A stretch of DNA of 64,000 nucleotides. Origin: an uncultured Acetatifactor sp. (GTDB lineage: Bacteria > Bacillota > Clostridia > Lachnospirales > Lachnospiraceae). The position numbers and the translations under genes are program-made. The notes under the pieces were generated by a model. It had not been told where the DNA came from. It saw only the letters and a list, made by a program, of their open reading frames with translations, and made no database searches. The stretch lies in the NCBI GenBank assembly GCA_944383825.1, contig CALWRA010000004.1, positions 62,001 to 126,000 of the forward strand, given 5' to 3'. Below, piece after piece: positions 1-8,536 of this stretch (the stretch's first letter is position 1; every line of letters starts with the position of its first letter).

Positions 1-692
1 CCAGGACAGATTTAAGCATTCAGGTGCATCCCGACGACGAGTATGCCAGGGAGCACGAAAGCTGTCTGTACGGTAAGACGGAATGCTGGTATATCATGGA
101 CTGCCCCCAGGGGGCAGAACTCATAATCGGGCATCACGCCCGCACAAGGCAGGAGCTTCGGGATATGATAGAAGCCGGAAGATATGAGGAGCTGATCCGC
201 CGGGTGCCGGTACAAAAGGGTGATTTTATTCAGATTAATCCTGGTACGGTTCATGCCATTACGGGAGGCTTTTTGATCCTTGAGACCCAACAGAGCAGCG
301 ATATTACCTATCGTGTTTATGATTACGGCAGGCTGGTGGATGGAAAACCCAGGCAGCTTCACGTGGAGCAGAGCATTGACGTGATTAATGTGCCGGATGA
401 GACCTTCAGGGAGGCGGTGTCCCATACTCGGGGAATGCCTTGGAACGAAAGGAAGCTTTTGGTGGAATGCGATTACTACAAGGTGTGGAAAGTATCTTTG
501 GCAGGGGCGCTTCAGTTTCCTCAGGAGGATCCTTTTTTGATCGTCAGCGTTCTGGACGGAGAGGGTGTCATCGGAGCAAGATCGGTGCGCAAGGGGGATC
601 ATCTTCTGCTTCCTTCCGGCTACGGAGAGGTATCTCTTTTGGGGAATATGGAGCTGATACTATCCACGGCCAAAGACGGAAAGGAGCGCTGA
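1..692 (+). CDS. manA: Mannose-6-phosphate isomerase, class I (5' truncated by window edge)
   Basis: This gene interconverts mannose 6-phosphate and fructose 6-phosphate in the cytosol. The frame is open from the window edge (first full codon at base 3), so the N-terminus lies outside. The first visible residues contain the QVHPDDEYA motif, whose Gln and His are zinc ligands in type I isomerases. The TECWYIMD stretch and NPGTVHAITGG supply the further expected Glu and His. About 230 residues are present of a family length near 310-320. The stop is followed after one base by the DUF4250 start, so the two are probably co-transcribed. It could process mannose released by the alpha-mannosidase/GH130 locus at 10-21 kb; that link is inference. 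Confidence 0.93.
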   Translation, partial: RTDLSIQVHPDDEYAREHESCLYGKTECWYIMDCPQGAELIIGHHARTRQELRDMIEAGRYEELIRRVPVQKGDFIQINPGTVHAITGGFLILETQQSSDITYRVYDYGRLVDGKPRQLHVEQSIDVINVPDETFREAVSHTRGMPWNERKLLVECDYYKVWKVSLAGALQFPQEDPFLIVSVLDGEGVIGARSVRKGDHLLLPSGYGEVSLLGNMELILSTAKDGKER

Positions 693-693
693 A

Positions 694-867
694 ATGATAC
701 CTCAGGATCCGGTGATGCTTTTGAGCTTTATAAATATGAAGCTGAGAGATTTTTACAGTGACCTTGCAGAATTGTGCGAAGAATTGGAGATTGACAGAAA
801 AAAGCTGGAGACGAGTCTGGCTTCCATTAATTATCATTATGACAGGGAGAGAAATCAATTTGTATAA
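694..867 (+). CDS. DUF4250 domain-containing small protein
   Basis: This 57-residue protein starts MIPQDPVMLLSFINMKLRDF and ends NQFV, which matches the DUF4250 family found in Clostridia (function unknown). It is predicted mostly helical, with an acidic/leucine-rich middle (LAELCEELEIDRKKLE). The GGAG of the manA 3' end (around 682-686) can act as its ribosome site, and the ATG lies one base after the manA stop. The family length is about 55-60, so it looks complete. It overlaps the start of the next gene, which suggests translational coupling. Confidence 0.82.
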   Translation: MIPQDPVMLLSFINMKLRDFYSDLAELCEELEIDRKKLETSLASINYHYDRERNQFV

Positions 868-2116
868 CAATCACAAAAAAGGACTGCGCTGCCATATCTG
901 TACAGGATGCGGGCGCTGTCCGGGAATTTACCCGGACAGCGCCCGCACCGGCGAAAGAAACGGTTTGCATGTGCTCACCGAGGGTATGGGTGAGGGCGAG
1001 ACGGGGGATGTACTGAAAAGAGACCTGGGAAACTTGATTACGGCGGACATAGGCACTACCACCATCGCTATGGTGCTTTACGGAGAGGATGGGAGGAAAA
1101 TGGACAGCTTCGTCTGCCTGAATCCTCAGATAAAGTACGGAGCCGATGTAATTTCGAGAATACAGGCTGCGGAGGACCCCCGATCGGCAAGTGAAATGAA
1201 GCTTCAGGTGCGCCAGGCTCTTTGCAGGGGCATCGGACAATTCCGTGAAAGGATTTCCGGCAAGGAGGGACTGCGCATGGTAATTGCCGCAAATACCACA
1301 ATGGTATATCTTTTTATGGGCTGGGACACAAAGGAGCTTGGCGAAGCGCCTTTTCGGGCAAGTCGTCTGGAAGCGGTCCGAACGGAGCTGGATGGAGTTG
1401 CCTGCTATATTTTTCCCGGACTGTCCGCTTTTGTAGGAGGGGATATTACGGCGGGCATTTATGCCTGCGGTATGACCGACAGGGAGGAACCTACGTTGCT
1501 GATTGATCTGGGCACTAACGGAGAAATGGCCCTCGGCAGCCGAAGCAGGGTGTTGGCCTGCGCTACTGCGGCGGGGCCGGCTTTTGAGGGAGGAGTTAAT
1601 AGAGGAGTCTGGGGTTCGGACATGGTGAGCCTTTTGGCGAGGCTACGCAGAGAAGGTGTATTGGATGAGACGGGACTGCTTGCGGATCCTTTTTTTGATA
1701 CAGGAATACGGATTGGAGATGTATGTGTTACCCAGCAGTCCGTCCGTGCGGTTCAGCTGGCAAAGGGAGCCATTGCCGCAGGCATCAGAATTCTGGCCGA
1801 AGCGTATGGACTCAGCCCTGACCGGATTCCAAGAGTAGTGTTGGCAGGAGGATTCGGCTATTACCTGAACCCGGAGGATGCGGCCTGCATCGGTCTTCTG
1901 CCCGGAGAGCTTGCAGGAAGAACCTTTGCAGGGGGAAACACTGCTTTGGCGGGAGCGCGGCTTGTGGGTATGAGGTTTGCGGATTCGGAAGCCTGGATTT
2001 CGGGGACTGAAAATATTTTTCCTAAGGGCTGCAGTGTGGAAATAAAAAATCTGGCCAAGGAGCCGGATTTTGAAAAATGGTACCTGGAATCAATGGATAT
2101 GAGACCTTTGTCATGA
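860..2116 (+). CDS. ASKHA-fold protein with C-terminal DUF4445 (RACo-like)
   Basis: The protein has the ATP-binding fold of reductive activators of corrinoid methyltransferases. Visible motifs are DIGTTTIAMV (phosphate 1), DLGTNGEMAL (phosphate 2), GGVNRGVWGSD and LAGGFGYYLNPEDAACIG. Typical RACo proteins begin with a [2Fe-2S] ferredoxin domain. Here there is only a short CHICTGCGRC cysteine cluster near residue 10, so this is the short form, about 418 residues. I chose TTG 860 because GGGAG at 845-849 precedes it; an in-frame ATG at 839 has no ribosome site and overlaps DUF4250 more. No corrinoid protein or methyltransferase partner is visible, so its target is unknown. Confidence 0.8.
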   Translation: MYNNHKKGLRCHICTGCGRCPGIYPDSARTGERNGLHVLTEGMGEGETGDVLKRDLGNLITADIGTTTIAMVLYGEDGRKMDSFVCLNPQIKYGADVISRIQAAEDPRSASEMKLQVRQALCRGIGQFRERISGKEGLRMVIAANTTMVYLFMGWDTKELGEAPFRASRLEAVRTELDGVACYIFPGLSAFVGGDITAGIYACGMTDREEPTLLIDLGTNGEMALGSRSRVLACATAAGPAFEGGVNRGVWGSDMVSLLARLRREGVLDETGLLADPFFDTGIRIGDVCVTQQSVRAVQLAKGAIAAGIRILAEAYGLSPDRIPRVVLAGGFGYYLNPEDAACIGLLPGELAGRTFAGGNTALAGARLVGMRFADSEAWISGTENIFPKGCSVEIKNLAKEPDFEKWYLESMDMRPLS

Positions 2117-2238
2117 TTTTGTTTAATCTGTCTAAGAGAAATAGTATTTCGTCATTTTTTCTATTTAAAAATTATAAAAAATGATATATACTAAAAGGAA
2201 ATGGAAAGAAAAGGTGTAAAAATTTGGAGGAAAGCAGA

Positions 2239-4431
2239 ATGGAAAACAAGAAAGAAATGGTTCAAAAGCCGGGGAAGATTTTGGACCAGAAAAAAGAGAA
2301 GGCGCCTGGGAATGATAAGTTCAAAACGGCCGGTAAGAAAAGGAGCAGAGAGCCGAAGCAGTCCGGGAAGTCGGGATTCCTGCTTTTCAGTATCAAAAAT
2401 AAGATTGCAGTGTGCTTTCTTGTTCCCATTCTTTTTATGATCGTAATCGGCATATCCGCATACCAAAAGGCGGCGCAAGGCATGAGCGCCAATTTTCAGG
2501 ACTCCACAGTGCAGACCATAGCCATGGCCATCGAATACATCGATATGAGCTGCACTTTCATTGAATCGGAGGGAATGAAATATGCCTTTGACACCGATTT
2601 GAATGAATATTTTCTTGGAGTATATGAGAATGATCCAATTGGAAGGCTGAGTGTGACCACCCGCATCAGAACGGATATCATGTCTTCCCAGACAATCAAT
2701 CCGTTTATCAGCGATATACATATTGTTACGAAATCGGGCATTGCCATGCTTTCTACAAGATCCAGCGTTCTTACAAATGAGACGAGTGACGGCATACTGG
2801 AGGAATATCAGGAATCGGTGTCCACAGGTGCCCATACAATAGAGGAATGGATAGACAGCCATCCCCTTCTTGACGAGACATTTGGACTTACAGAATCGGA
2901 TTATATTATGGCATTTGAGCTGATGTCAAGGTATAATAATGCCTGCATCGTAATAGATATCAAGCCTTCAGCCATTGAGGATTTTATTTCCGGCCTGGAT
3001 CTTGGAGAGGGAAGCATTGTAGGTTTTGTTACGGAAAACGGACGGGAGATTGTATGTGAAAATACGGCGGAGGGAGCGGAGAGCGTGCTTTCTTCGGGAG
3101 AGGCTGTGTTTTATGGACAGGATTTCTACGATATGGTGGAGGAGAGCGAGGAGCTCCAGGGAGTTTCTCAGGTAAGCTTTCAGGGAGGAGATTATCTGTT
3201 CATTTACAGCAGAAGCGATGAAATTAATGCTTCCGTCTGCGCGCTGGTGCCTATGGAGATTGTGACGGGACAGGCTGAAGAGATTAAACAGATCACAGTG
3301 GGGCTGGTGATCTTGGCATGCGTGATCGTTTTGGCAGTGGGGATTTTGATTGTAGTGGGAATCCAGAATAATATGAAACGTATCTCCAAAAAGTTTGGCG
3401 AGGTGGCCAAGGGAGACCTCACTGTTTTGGTAAAAGCAAAGGGTCATGATGAATTCAAAGGGCTTGCAGGTTCCGCCTCTAATATGGTCGAAAATACAAA
3501 GAATCTTGTGCGACAAGTCAAAAATGCCACCAAGCAGTTGGAGGAGTCCTCCGGGGAAGTGGAAAAAGCGTCGGAAATCATCAACGATTATTCTCTGGAC
3601 ATTACCCAGGCCATCAGTGAAATTAATGAAGGTATGAGTAAGCAGTCCGAGCACGCCCAGGAATGTGTTGCAAAAACAGACATTCTGTCCAATGAAATAC
3701 AGGAAGTCAGCAGGGTAGTGGAAAGAGTGGAAAAGCTGGTGGACGAGACAGAAGGCATGATTAACCGGGGAATGGAGATTGTTCAGGTTCTGGGCGGAAG
3801 GGCGCATGAGACCACCCAGATTACTGCCAAGGTGGGAGAAAGCATCCATTCTCTGCGCAGAGAATCGGAGATTATTAATACTTTTGTGGAGACCATCACC
3901 GATATTACGGAGCAGACCAATCTTCTGTCCTTAAATGCCTCCATTGAAGCAGCAAGGGCAGGCGAGGCAGGAAGAGGATTTGCCGTTGTGGCAGAAGAGA
4001 TCCGTAAGCTGGCAGATGATTCCGCGAGGGCGGCAGGAGAAATCCGAAATAATGTGAGCCATATTGCGGCTCAGACAATGAACAGCGTGGAAAGCGCCAA
4101 CCAGGCACAGGAAATGGTGGCTCTTCAGACAGAAGCCGTAGAACAGGTGATTTCGGTATTCAGGGACATGCAGCAGCGCATGAGCGACCTGATAAACGGG
4201 TTGAAGACTATCGTGGAAAGCATGGAAAAGGCAGACAAGGAGCGCTGTGATACGGTGGCGGCAGTGAAAAACATTTCCGATATTATTGAGGAGACTGCAA
4301 ACAGCACGGAAATTGTAAATGACGTGGCCGGCAGACTGCTTGAAAGTGTAACGGATCTGAACAAGACAGCGAACGCCCTGGGCGAAAACATGGAAGGGCT
4401 GAAAAAGGAAATTTCTGTATTTAAAATATAG
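2239..4431 (+). CDS. Methyl-accepting chemotaxis protein, transmembrane
   Basis: This is a chemoreceptor of 730 residues. A charged cytosolic tail rich in Lys (residues 1-50) is followed by TM1 (about 55-75), a roughly 275-residue extracellular sensor that looks Cache-like, TM2 (about 350-373), a HAMP linker and the signalling coiled coil. The hairpin tip is clear ([20 protein letters not shown], then [16 protein letters not shown]). Start 2239 is chosen over TTG 2224 because GGAGG at 2226-2230 sits eight bases upstream of the ATG. It would signal to CheA/CheW, but no che gene is in the window. The ligand cannot be read from the sequence. Confidence 0.92.
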   Translation: MENKKEMVQKPGKILDQKKEKAPGNDKFKTAGKKRSREPKQSGKSGFLLFSIKNKIAVCFLVPILFMIVIGISAYQKAAQGMSANFQDSTVQTIAMAIEYIDMSCTFIESEGMKYAFDTDLNEYFLGVYENDPIGRLSVTTRIRTDIMSSQTINPFISDIHIVTKSGIAMLSTRSSVLTNETSDGILEEYQESVSTGAHTIEEWIDSHPLLDETFGLTESDYIMAFELMSRYNNACIVIDIKPSAIEDFISGLDLGEGSIVGFVTENGREIVCENTAEGAESVLSSGEAVFYGQDFYDMVEESEELQGVSQVSFQGGDYLFIYSRSDEINASVCALVPMEIVTGQAEEIKQITVGLVILACVIVLAVGILIVVGIQNNMKRISKKFGEVAKGDLTVLVKAKGHDEFKGLAGSASNMVENTKNLVRQVKNATKQLEESSGEVEKASEIINDYSLDITQAISEINEGMSKQSEHAQECVAKTDILSNEIQEVSRVVERVEKLVDETEGMINRGMEIVQVLGGRAHETTQITAKVGESIHSLRRESEIINTFVETITDITEQTNLLSLNASIEAARAGEAGRGFAVVAEEIRKLADDSARAAGEIRNNVSHIAAQTMNSVESANQAQEMVALQTEAVEQVISVFRDMQQRMSDLINGLKTIVESMEKADKERCDTVAAVKNISDIIEETANSTEIVNDVAGRLLESVTDLNKTANALGENMEGLKKEISVFKI

Positions 4432-4536
4432 TTTATAACAGCGAGGAGCCAAAAACATGCTTTCTGCTGTCAACATAAGGTTGTCAACATGATTCTCGGA
4501 AGCGCAAGTATCAAAGCAGATTACCTTTAGGTATTT

Positions 4537-4571
4537 GAAACCCTGCTGCCCAAGATTGGGGGCAGGGTTTC
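4537..4571 (+). terminator. Hairpin after chemoreceptor, probable terminator
   Basis: GAAACCCTGC pairs with GCAGGGTTTC around an inner CCC/GGG step, followed by TTGTT. The stem is strong but the T tract is short. It lies 106 bases after the chemoreceptor stop. Confidence 0.5.
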
Positions 4572-4718
4572 TTGTTAGGCGTAATTGCAGCCGTAATCCC
4601 AGAAAAACCAAAATTTCTAATTCTGCTGGTCAGACATTTGTAACGCTTGCTTTATCTTCGCGGTGAGAGATGAAGGAGCGATGCCTTTCGGGCATCGGTA
4701 TCGTTAAACTGATAGGTA

Positions 4719-4748
4719 TTGGACTCTCTTTACGCTTTTTAATATAAT
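4719..4748 (+). promoter_or_regulatory. Sigma-A promoter for methyltransferase gene
   Basis: TTGGAC at 4719-4724, an 18-base spacer and TATAAT at 4743-4748. It lies about 75 bases upstream of the start codon. Confidence 0.6.
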
Positions 4749-4823
4749 CAATCTCAGAGAAAAGGATGGTTTTACAAATAACATAAAATCAGAGAATCAC
4801 AAAAGAGGATGGGAGGCGTAAGC

Positions 4824-5570
4824 ATGGATTTAAGCGAGACAAAAGGAGAGGTGCTGAACAGACACCCCTGGGAATTAAGCAGAACACAGTGTGTCTTGAA
4901 GTCCTTTTCAAAATATATTGACCGCTTGGGAAAGCAGTCTGTTTACATCAATGCCGGGGCGGGTGATTTATATTTTGACAAGGCTCTTTTGGAAAGGCAC
5001 GGCGGCAATCAGGTACATGCGGTGGATCTTGCATATGAAAGTCTGGACTCTGAGGATGACAGGATTTATAAATATCATTATCTGGAGGATATTGACGAAA
5101 AAGCTGTGGATTATGCGGTTATGATGGATTCTCTGGAATATATGCAGGATGATGTGGCTTATATGAAAGAAATGTGCGAAAGGATAAGAGGGGGAGGTTT
5201 CTTTTTCTTTACGCTTCCTGCGTTTCCCTGCCTTTTTTCGGATTATGATGTGAATATAAAAAATCTCCGCAGATACAGTAGAAAATCCTTTGATGAAGTT
5301 TTAAGCAAAGTTCCCGAGCTGGAGAAGCTGGAAGAGCATAATTTTTATACATCGCTTTTTGTGATTCGTTTTCTGCAGAAGGCTTTTCGTCTTCCCATAG
5401 ATCCTGATCATAAATTTACCGCAGGCTGGAAGTATGAGGAGGACAGCCTGATTACCAGATTTTTGACGGCCTGTTTGAATCTGGATTATGAGTGCAACAG
5501 GCTTCTTGGAAAAATCGGCCTGCGGCTTCCGGGGCTGTCCATGCTGGTAATCTGTCGGAAAAAACTATGA
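4824..5570 (+). CDS. Class I SAM-dependent methyltransferase
   Basis: This is a 248-residue cytosolic protein with a Rossmann-type methyltransferase core. YINAGAGDLYFD is the SAM-binding motif I variant, VHAVDLAYES is the motif with the acidic ribose-binding residue, and DYAVMMDSLEYM is motif IV. The later LRRYSRKSF segment occurs in methyltransferases of the glycan/lipid-linked type (Methyltransf_11/25 group). Start ATG 4824 has GGGAGG seven bases upstream; the ATG at 4809 would swallow that site. The substrate is unknown. It has its own promoter and is followed by a cell-wall deacetylase with a separate promoter. Confidence 0.75.
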   Translation: MDLSETKGEVLNRHPWELSRTQCVLKSFSKYIDRLGKQSVYINAGAGDLYFDKALLERHGGNQVHAVDLAYESLDSEDDRIYKYHYLEDIDEKAVDYAVMMDSLEYMQDDVAYMKEMCERIRGGGFFFFTLPAFPCLFSDYDVNIKNLRRYSRKSFDEVLSKVPELEKLEEHNFYTSLFVIRFLQKAFRLPIDPDHKFTAGWKYEEDSLITRFLTACLNLDYECNRLLGKIGLRLPGLSMLVICRKKL

Positions 5571-5592
5571 AAAGAAGCAATGAAAACTATCA

Positions 5593-5622
5593 TTGATATA
5601 TTTTAGATGTCCGGCATATACT
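5593..5622 (+). promoter_or_regulatory. Promoter for polysaccharide deacetylase
   Basis: TTGATA at 5593-5598, an 18-base spacer and TATACT at 5617-5622, with the start codon 33 bases further on. Confidence 0.55.
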
Positions 5623-5654
5623 CTTTAGAAAGAAGGGAATAAGCGGGAGCTTAT

Positions 5655-6374
5655 ATGAAAAAAATAGCGGCGGCAATCCTGATTTTTGACTGTATATTGG
5701 GGTTGCTGCTTTTTGGTTTCCATACAAACAAGCATACTGCAGCAAGCTCGGACAGTGCTGTCGCAGTTTTGAAGGACACAGAAGCAAACAGGGAAGAACA
5801 ACAGCAGAAAGACGAGGAGGAGAAAAAGATAGCGCTGACATTTGATGATGGTCCCCATCCTTACTACACAGAGCAGCTTTTGGATGGACTTGCACAGCGG
5901 AATGTACATGCCACATTTTTTGTGACGGGAGAGCATGCGCAGCTTCATCCTGATATTATCAAACGGATGAGCGAAGAGGGGCACTTGATCGGGAATCATA
6001 CCTACAGCCATATACAGCTTACAAAGAGCAACAGCGAGGAATTTAAGGAAGAGCTGATAAAGACAAATGAGATTATAAAAGAAATCACCGGAAATGAGGT
6101 GCTTTATGTGCGCCCTCCGTATGGCTCCTGGGACAAAAAATTTGAATCGGAGCTGAATATGTTTCCCGTGCTCTGGAGTGTGGATCCGTTGGACTGGTGC
6201 TCATCCAACGTGTCCTGCATCACGGAGAAGATTGTGGAAAATGTGGAGGAAAATGATATTATTTTGATGCACGATTACTATGACACATCTGTGACGGCGG
6301 CGCTGAAGGCTGTGGACGAATTGCAGAAAGAGGGATATACTTTTGTTACGGTGGATGAGATATTGTTCGATTGA
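5655..6374 (+). CDS. Polysaccharide deacetylase (NodB/CE4 family)
   Basis: The enzyme probably removes N-acetyl groups from peptidoglycan or another GlcNAc polymer at the cell surface. The N-terminus is a signal or anchor segment (MKKIAAAILIFDCILGLLLF), followed by a short Glu/Gln-rich linker. The NodB core starts near residue 58 with TFDDGPHP (catalytic and metal Asp). It continues with HTYSH (metal His pair), RPPYGSWD, WSVDPLDW and the C-terminal ILMHD with the catalytic His. All five CE4 motifs are intact and the 239-residue length is normal. The N-terminus has no lipobox, so it is either anchored by the uncleaved helix or secreted. Confidence 0.9.
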   Translation: MKKIAAAILIFDCILGLLLFGFHTNKHTAASSDSAVAVLKDTEANREEQQQKDEEEKKIALTFDDGPHPYYTEQLLDGLAQRNVHATFFVTGEHAQLHPDIIKRMSEEGHLIGNHTYSHIQLTKSNSEEFKEELIKTNEIIKEITGNEVLYVRPPYGSWDKKFESELNMFPVLWSVDPLDWCSSNVSCITEKIVENVEENDIILMHDYYDTSVTAALKAVDELQKEGYTFVTVDEILFD

Positions 6375-6457
6375 ATATTTGTTCGGTGAGACTTGATATG
6401 TTCCGTGAAGCTATGCTATTGTTTTTTACAGTATGGTTTCACAGGAGAAGAGGCTAT

Positions 6458-6517
6458 ATGGATAAAGAATATTATAATAGACTAGCGATATTGAGAATGA
6501 GAGGACAAAAAATATGA
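6458..6517 (+). CDS. Possible 19-residue leader peptide coupled to GNAT gene
   Basis: A short frame, MDKEYYNRLAILRMRGQKI, has a good ribosome site (AGGAGAAGAGG, 6443-6453). Its stop overlaps the next ATG in the ATGA arrangement. That geometry suggests translational coupling, but the peptide matches nothing I recognise and could be the tail of a decayed gene. Confidence 0.25.
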   Translation: MDKEYYNRLAILRMRGQKI

Positions 6518-6996
6518 CTATCCGCAGCGCAACATTAGAAGATTTATCAGAAATTGTAAAAATTGGAAGCCAATGTTATTCCGAAGAAGAAGCTATATCA
6601 GAAACTGAATATCGAGAAAGACTTATGGCATACCCGCATCACTTTTGGATTTTGGAGGAAAGCGGAGAAATTGTAGCATTTATCAATGGTCCCGCTATAA
6701 ACGAAGACCACATAGAAGATGAGCTGTTTCATACGCCTGATTTTCACCGGGAAGACGGAGCGTATCAGTCAATCCTTGGGGTCAATACCGCCCCGAAGCA
6801 CCAGAAAAAAGGGTACGCGTCAACAATAATGGAACAAGTTATCGCAGATGCAAAAGCACAAGGCCGAAGGGGGTGCGTATTAACCTGTAAACTGGATTTG
6901 ATTAATTATTATAAAAAATTTGGATTTCAGAATAACGGCATTTCTAAGTCTGTACTTGCTGGTCATACATGGTATGATATGATATTACTATTTTGA
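6514..6996 (+). CDS. GNAT family N-acetyltransferase
   Basis: This 160-residue protein has the GNAT fold. The N-terminal beta strand reads TIRSATLEDLSEIVKIG. The acetyl-CoA loop is in the segment LGVNTAPKHQKKGYASTIM (Q/RxxGxG/A type, here QKKGYA), and the C-terminal strand contains NYYKKFGF. It is most like GNATs acting on small amines or protein N-termini (COG3153/aralkylamine type), but the substrate is unknown. It is more AT-rich than the genes on either side and ends six bases before a wrecked response regulator, so this patch may be acquired or decaying. Confidence 0.8.
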   Translation: MTIRSATLEDLSEIVKIGSQCYSEEEAISETEYRERLMAYPHHFWILEESGEIVAFINGPAINEDHIEDELFHTPDFHREDGAYQSILGVNTAPKHQKKGYASTIMEQVIADAKAQGRRGCVLTCKLDLINYYKKFGFQNNGISKSVLAGHTWYDMILLF

Positions 6997-7001
6997 GCTC
7001 T

Positions 7002-7383
7002 GTAGTTTCAGTGACGGATGAATTTTGCGATTATATTATCAGCATGAATGAGGTTTCTGATTGTAAAATCTACTTTAACGGGCAGGATGAAATCAAAGAA
7101 TTATTAACTGCAGACTTAATATTGATTTTCAATATAAAATAGAACGCTTTGAGAGCGTAGACGAACTTTTGCACATGGCAGGTAGAGCTATATACCGGAT
7201 TTGCTGCTAATGGATATTTATATGCCCGAAAAGCTGGATGCTGAAGCCGTCAGGGATCATGCGCTGGAGGCATATCGCGTAAACGCTTTTCAATATCTGG
7301 TTAAGCCTGTTGCGTAAAGGGATTTGTTTCCTGTGCTGGACAGGCTGCTGAAGGAAAAGGCAGAGAAAGACAGCAGATTATGA
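7002..7383 (+). pseudogene. Remnant of a LytTR-type response regulator receiver domain
   Basis: Fragments of a receiver domain are spread over several frames. An N-terminal piece (VVSVTDEFCDYIISMNEVSD) runs to a stop near 7140. A second piece in another frame reads DFQYKIERFESVDELLHM. After a further shift comes DLLLMDIYMPEKLDAEAV with the phospho-acceptor Asp. The central third of the domain is missing, and AYRVNAFQYLVKPVA follows with the conserved Lys-Pro. It then has an in-frame TAA and a tail (RDLFPVLDRLLKEKAEK). There are at least two frameshifts, one deletion and one nonsense change. No histidine kinase or LytTR DNA-binding domain remains. Confidence 0.75.
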
Positions 7384-7581
7384 CAAAAGAAGGGACTGGG
7401 GATGCTTTATAAGGATGGTATGAGTAGGGGCATCAGCCCCTGCAGGTAATCAGCAGGCGCCGGTCCACATCCATACTGCACGGAGCAGCTTTTTGACGGA
7501 TCTGCGGACCGGAGATGTTCCTGCTAAATGTGGTCACAGTGTCGCTGCCGATGCCTGCTTGGCAGTGAGAGGCATGGCGTC

Positions 7582-8283
7582 TCAGGCAAGCTGGCCATCA
7601 ACGGGCATTAACAGACGCAGGGCCTTTGCCAGGGGCATGCACACGGCGGGAGTGATCATAGCCGCCACAATGGCCTCAGGAATGCCGTTAGCGGCCACGA
7701 TGCCCAGAATGAAGCCTGTGATGGCTTCCACGGGGATCCCCTGGGCGGCAGCGTAGGCATCAGTGAAGATCAAGCCGATGGCTCCCATCACCAGGGCGGT
7801 GTTGGTGAAAGCCCCGGCCACGGCGGAGAGCATCATGGTTACGGCCTGTACCCCGGCATTGCGCCTGCCCGGCAGATGCCTGAACAGGGAGTATACCAGC
7901 CAGGGGGTAACACCCACCAGGATCCGGGGAACAAAGCAGATGAACAGGGCCCATAGGCTGCCCCGGTCCAGGCCGGGGACAGGAATAAGGGGAGAAAAAA
8001 CAAAGGAAGACAGACCGGGAACCAGCGTGTTTTTGATCAGGCTGGACAGGCCGAACATGCCTCCAAGAAACGCGCCTTTCCTGGGGCCGAGAAGAATGGA
8101 GCCTATGATCACCGGCACATGGAGTACGGTGGCCTTGATCACCGGCAGATCAACGAGACCCAGCGGGGTGAAGGTGAGAAGAAAAAGAATGGCGGTGAAC
8201 ATGGACAGAATAGTCATGTCCTGCACCTGTTTGGTGCGTTGAGCGCGGGTCTGAATGGTTTTCGTATTCATTTTCATATTCAA
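7582..8283 (-). CDS. ECF transporter S component, probably pantothenate-specific
   Basis: This is a 233-residue membrane protein with about six hydrophobic helices. It starts after a short basic N-terminus and has the ECF substrate-binding signature region LHVPVIIGSILLGPRKGAFL followed by FGLSSLI. PRILVGVTPWLVY and NGIPEAIVAAMITPAV are also typical of the DUF3816/PF12822 group. Pairing with coaBC, read divergently from the same region, makes pantothenate the likely substrate; a PanT function is inference. The energising EcfA/A'/T module is not in the window. Its base composition is visibly more GC-rich than that of flanking genes. The start ATG has AGGAGG nine to ten bases upstream on the minus strand. 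Confidence 0.82.
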   Translation of the reverse strand: MNMKMNTKTIQTRAQRTKQVQDMTILSMFTAILFLLTFTPLGLVDLPVIKATVLHVPVIIGSILLGPRKGAFLGGMFGLSSLIKNTLVPGLSSFVFSPLIPVPGLDRGSLWALFICFVPRILVGVTPWLVYSLFRHLPGRRNAGVQAVTMMLSAVAGAFTNTALVMGAIGLIFTDAYAAAQGIPVEAITGFILGIVAANGIPEAIVAAMITPAVCMPLAKALRLLMPVDGQLA

Positions 8284-8336
8284 TTACCTCCTGCTGCCAT
8301 TCCCGTTCATCGGGATACAGCGCAAAATAAAATATA

Positions 8337-8404
8337 ACCGGCGGGGCTGTAGAGTGGGTCTGCCGTCTCCCTGGGGAGTACAGCGGCCTGTCATCCGGGC
8401 CGGT
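8337..8404 (-). promoter_or_regulatory. Structured 5' leader of the ECF S-component gene, unclassified
   Basis: On the minus-strand transcript three nested helices form. P1 is ACCGGC/GCCGGT (8337-8342 with 8399-8404), P2 is GCTGTA/TACAGC (8346-8351 with 8379-8384) and P3 is CTCC/GGAG (8367-8370 with 8375-8378). P1 opens at the predicted transcription start. I do not recognise any known riboswitch consensus in it. A protein-binding or ligand-binding leader is possible. Confidence 0.4.
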
Positions 8405-8411
8405 CAAAACC

Positions 8412-8440
8412 ATTGTACGCAATTTGTTTGCGAATTGCAA
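8412..8440 (-). promoter_or_regulatory. Promoter for the ECF S-component gene
   Basis: Read on the minus strand: TTGCAA, a 17-base spacer and TACAAT (-10 at 8412-8417). It predicts a leader of about 120 nt. Confidence 0.65.
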
Positions 8441-8536
8441 TCCCAATATAGAAAAAATACTGGGAATCTGTTATGATTTGGTTGGCTATCTGTAAACTAC
8501 AGGGGCGGCTGCCCCGACCATAAAGGAGAAACCCTC

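Larger units (their letters stand above)
4432..4823. other. Intergenic region between chemoreceptor and methyltransferase
   Basis: I see no gene in these 392 bases. They hold a direct repeat of GTCAACAT at 4469-4476 and 4483-4490 (14-base period), the terminator-like hairpin at 4537-4571, an 8-bp stem (CGATGCC/GGCATCG with a small loop) at about 4679-4697 of unknown role, and a promoter at 4719-4748. Confidence 0.6.

Noticed and set aside
4679..4697. 8-bp hairpin upstream of the methyltransferase as a riboswitch
   Set aside because: A lone simple stem lying upstream of the predicted promoter, so it would not be in that transcript.
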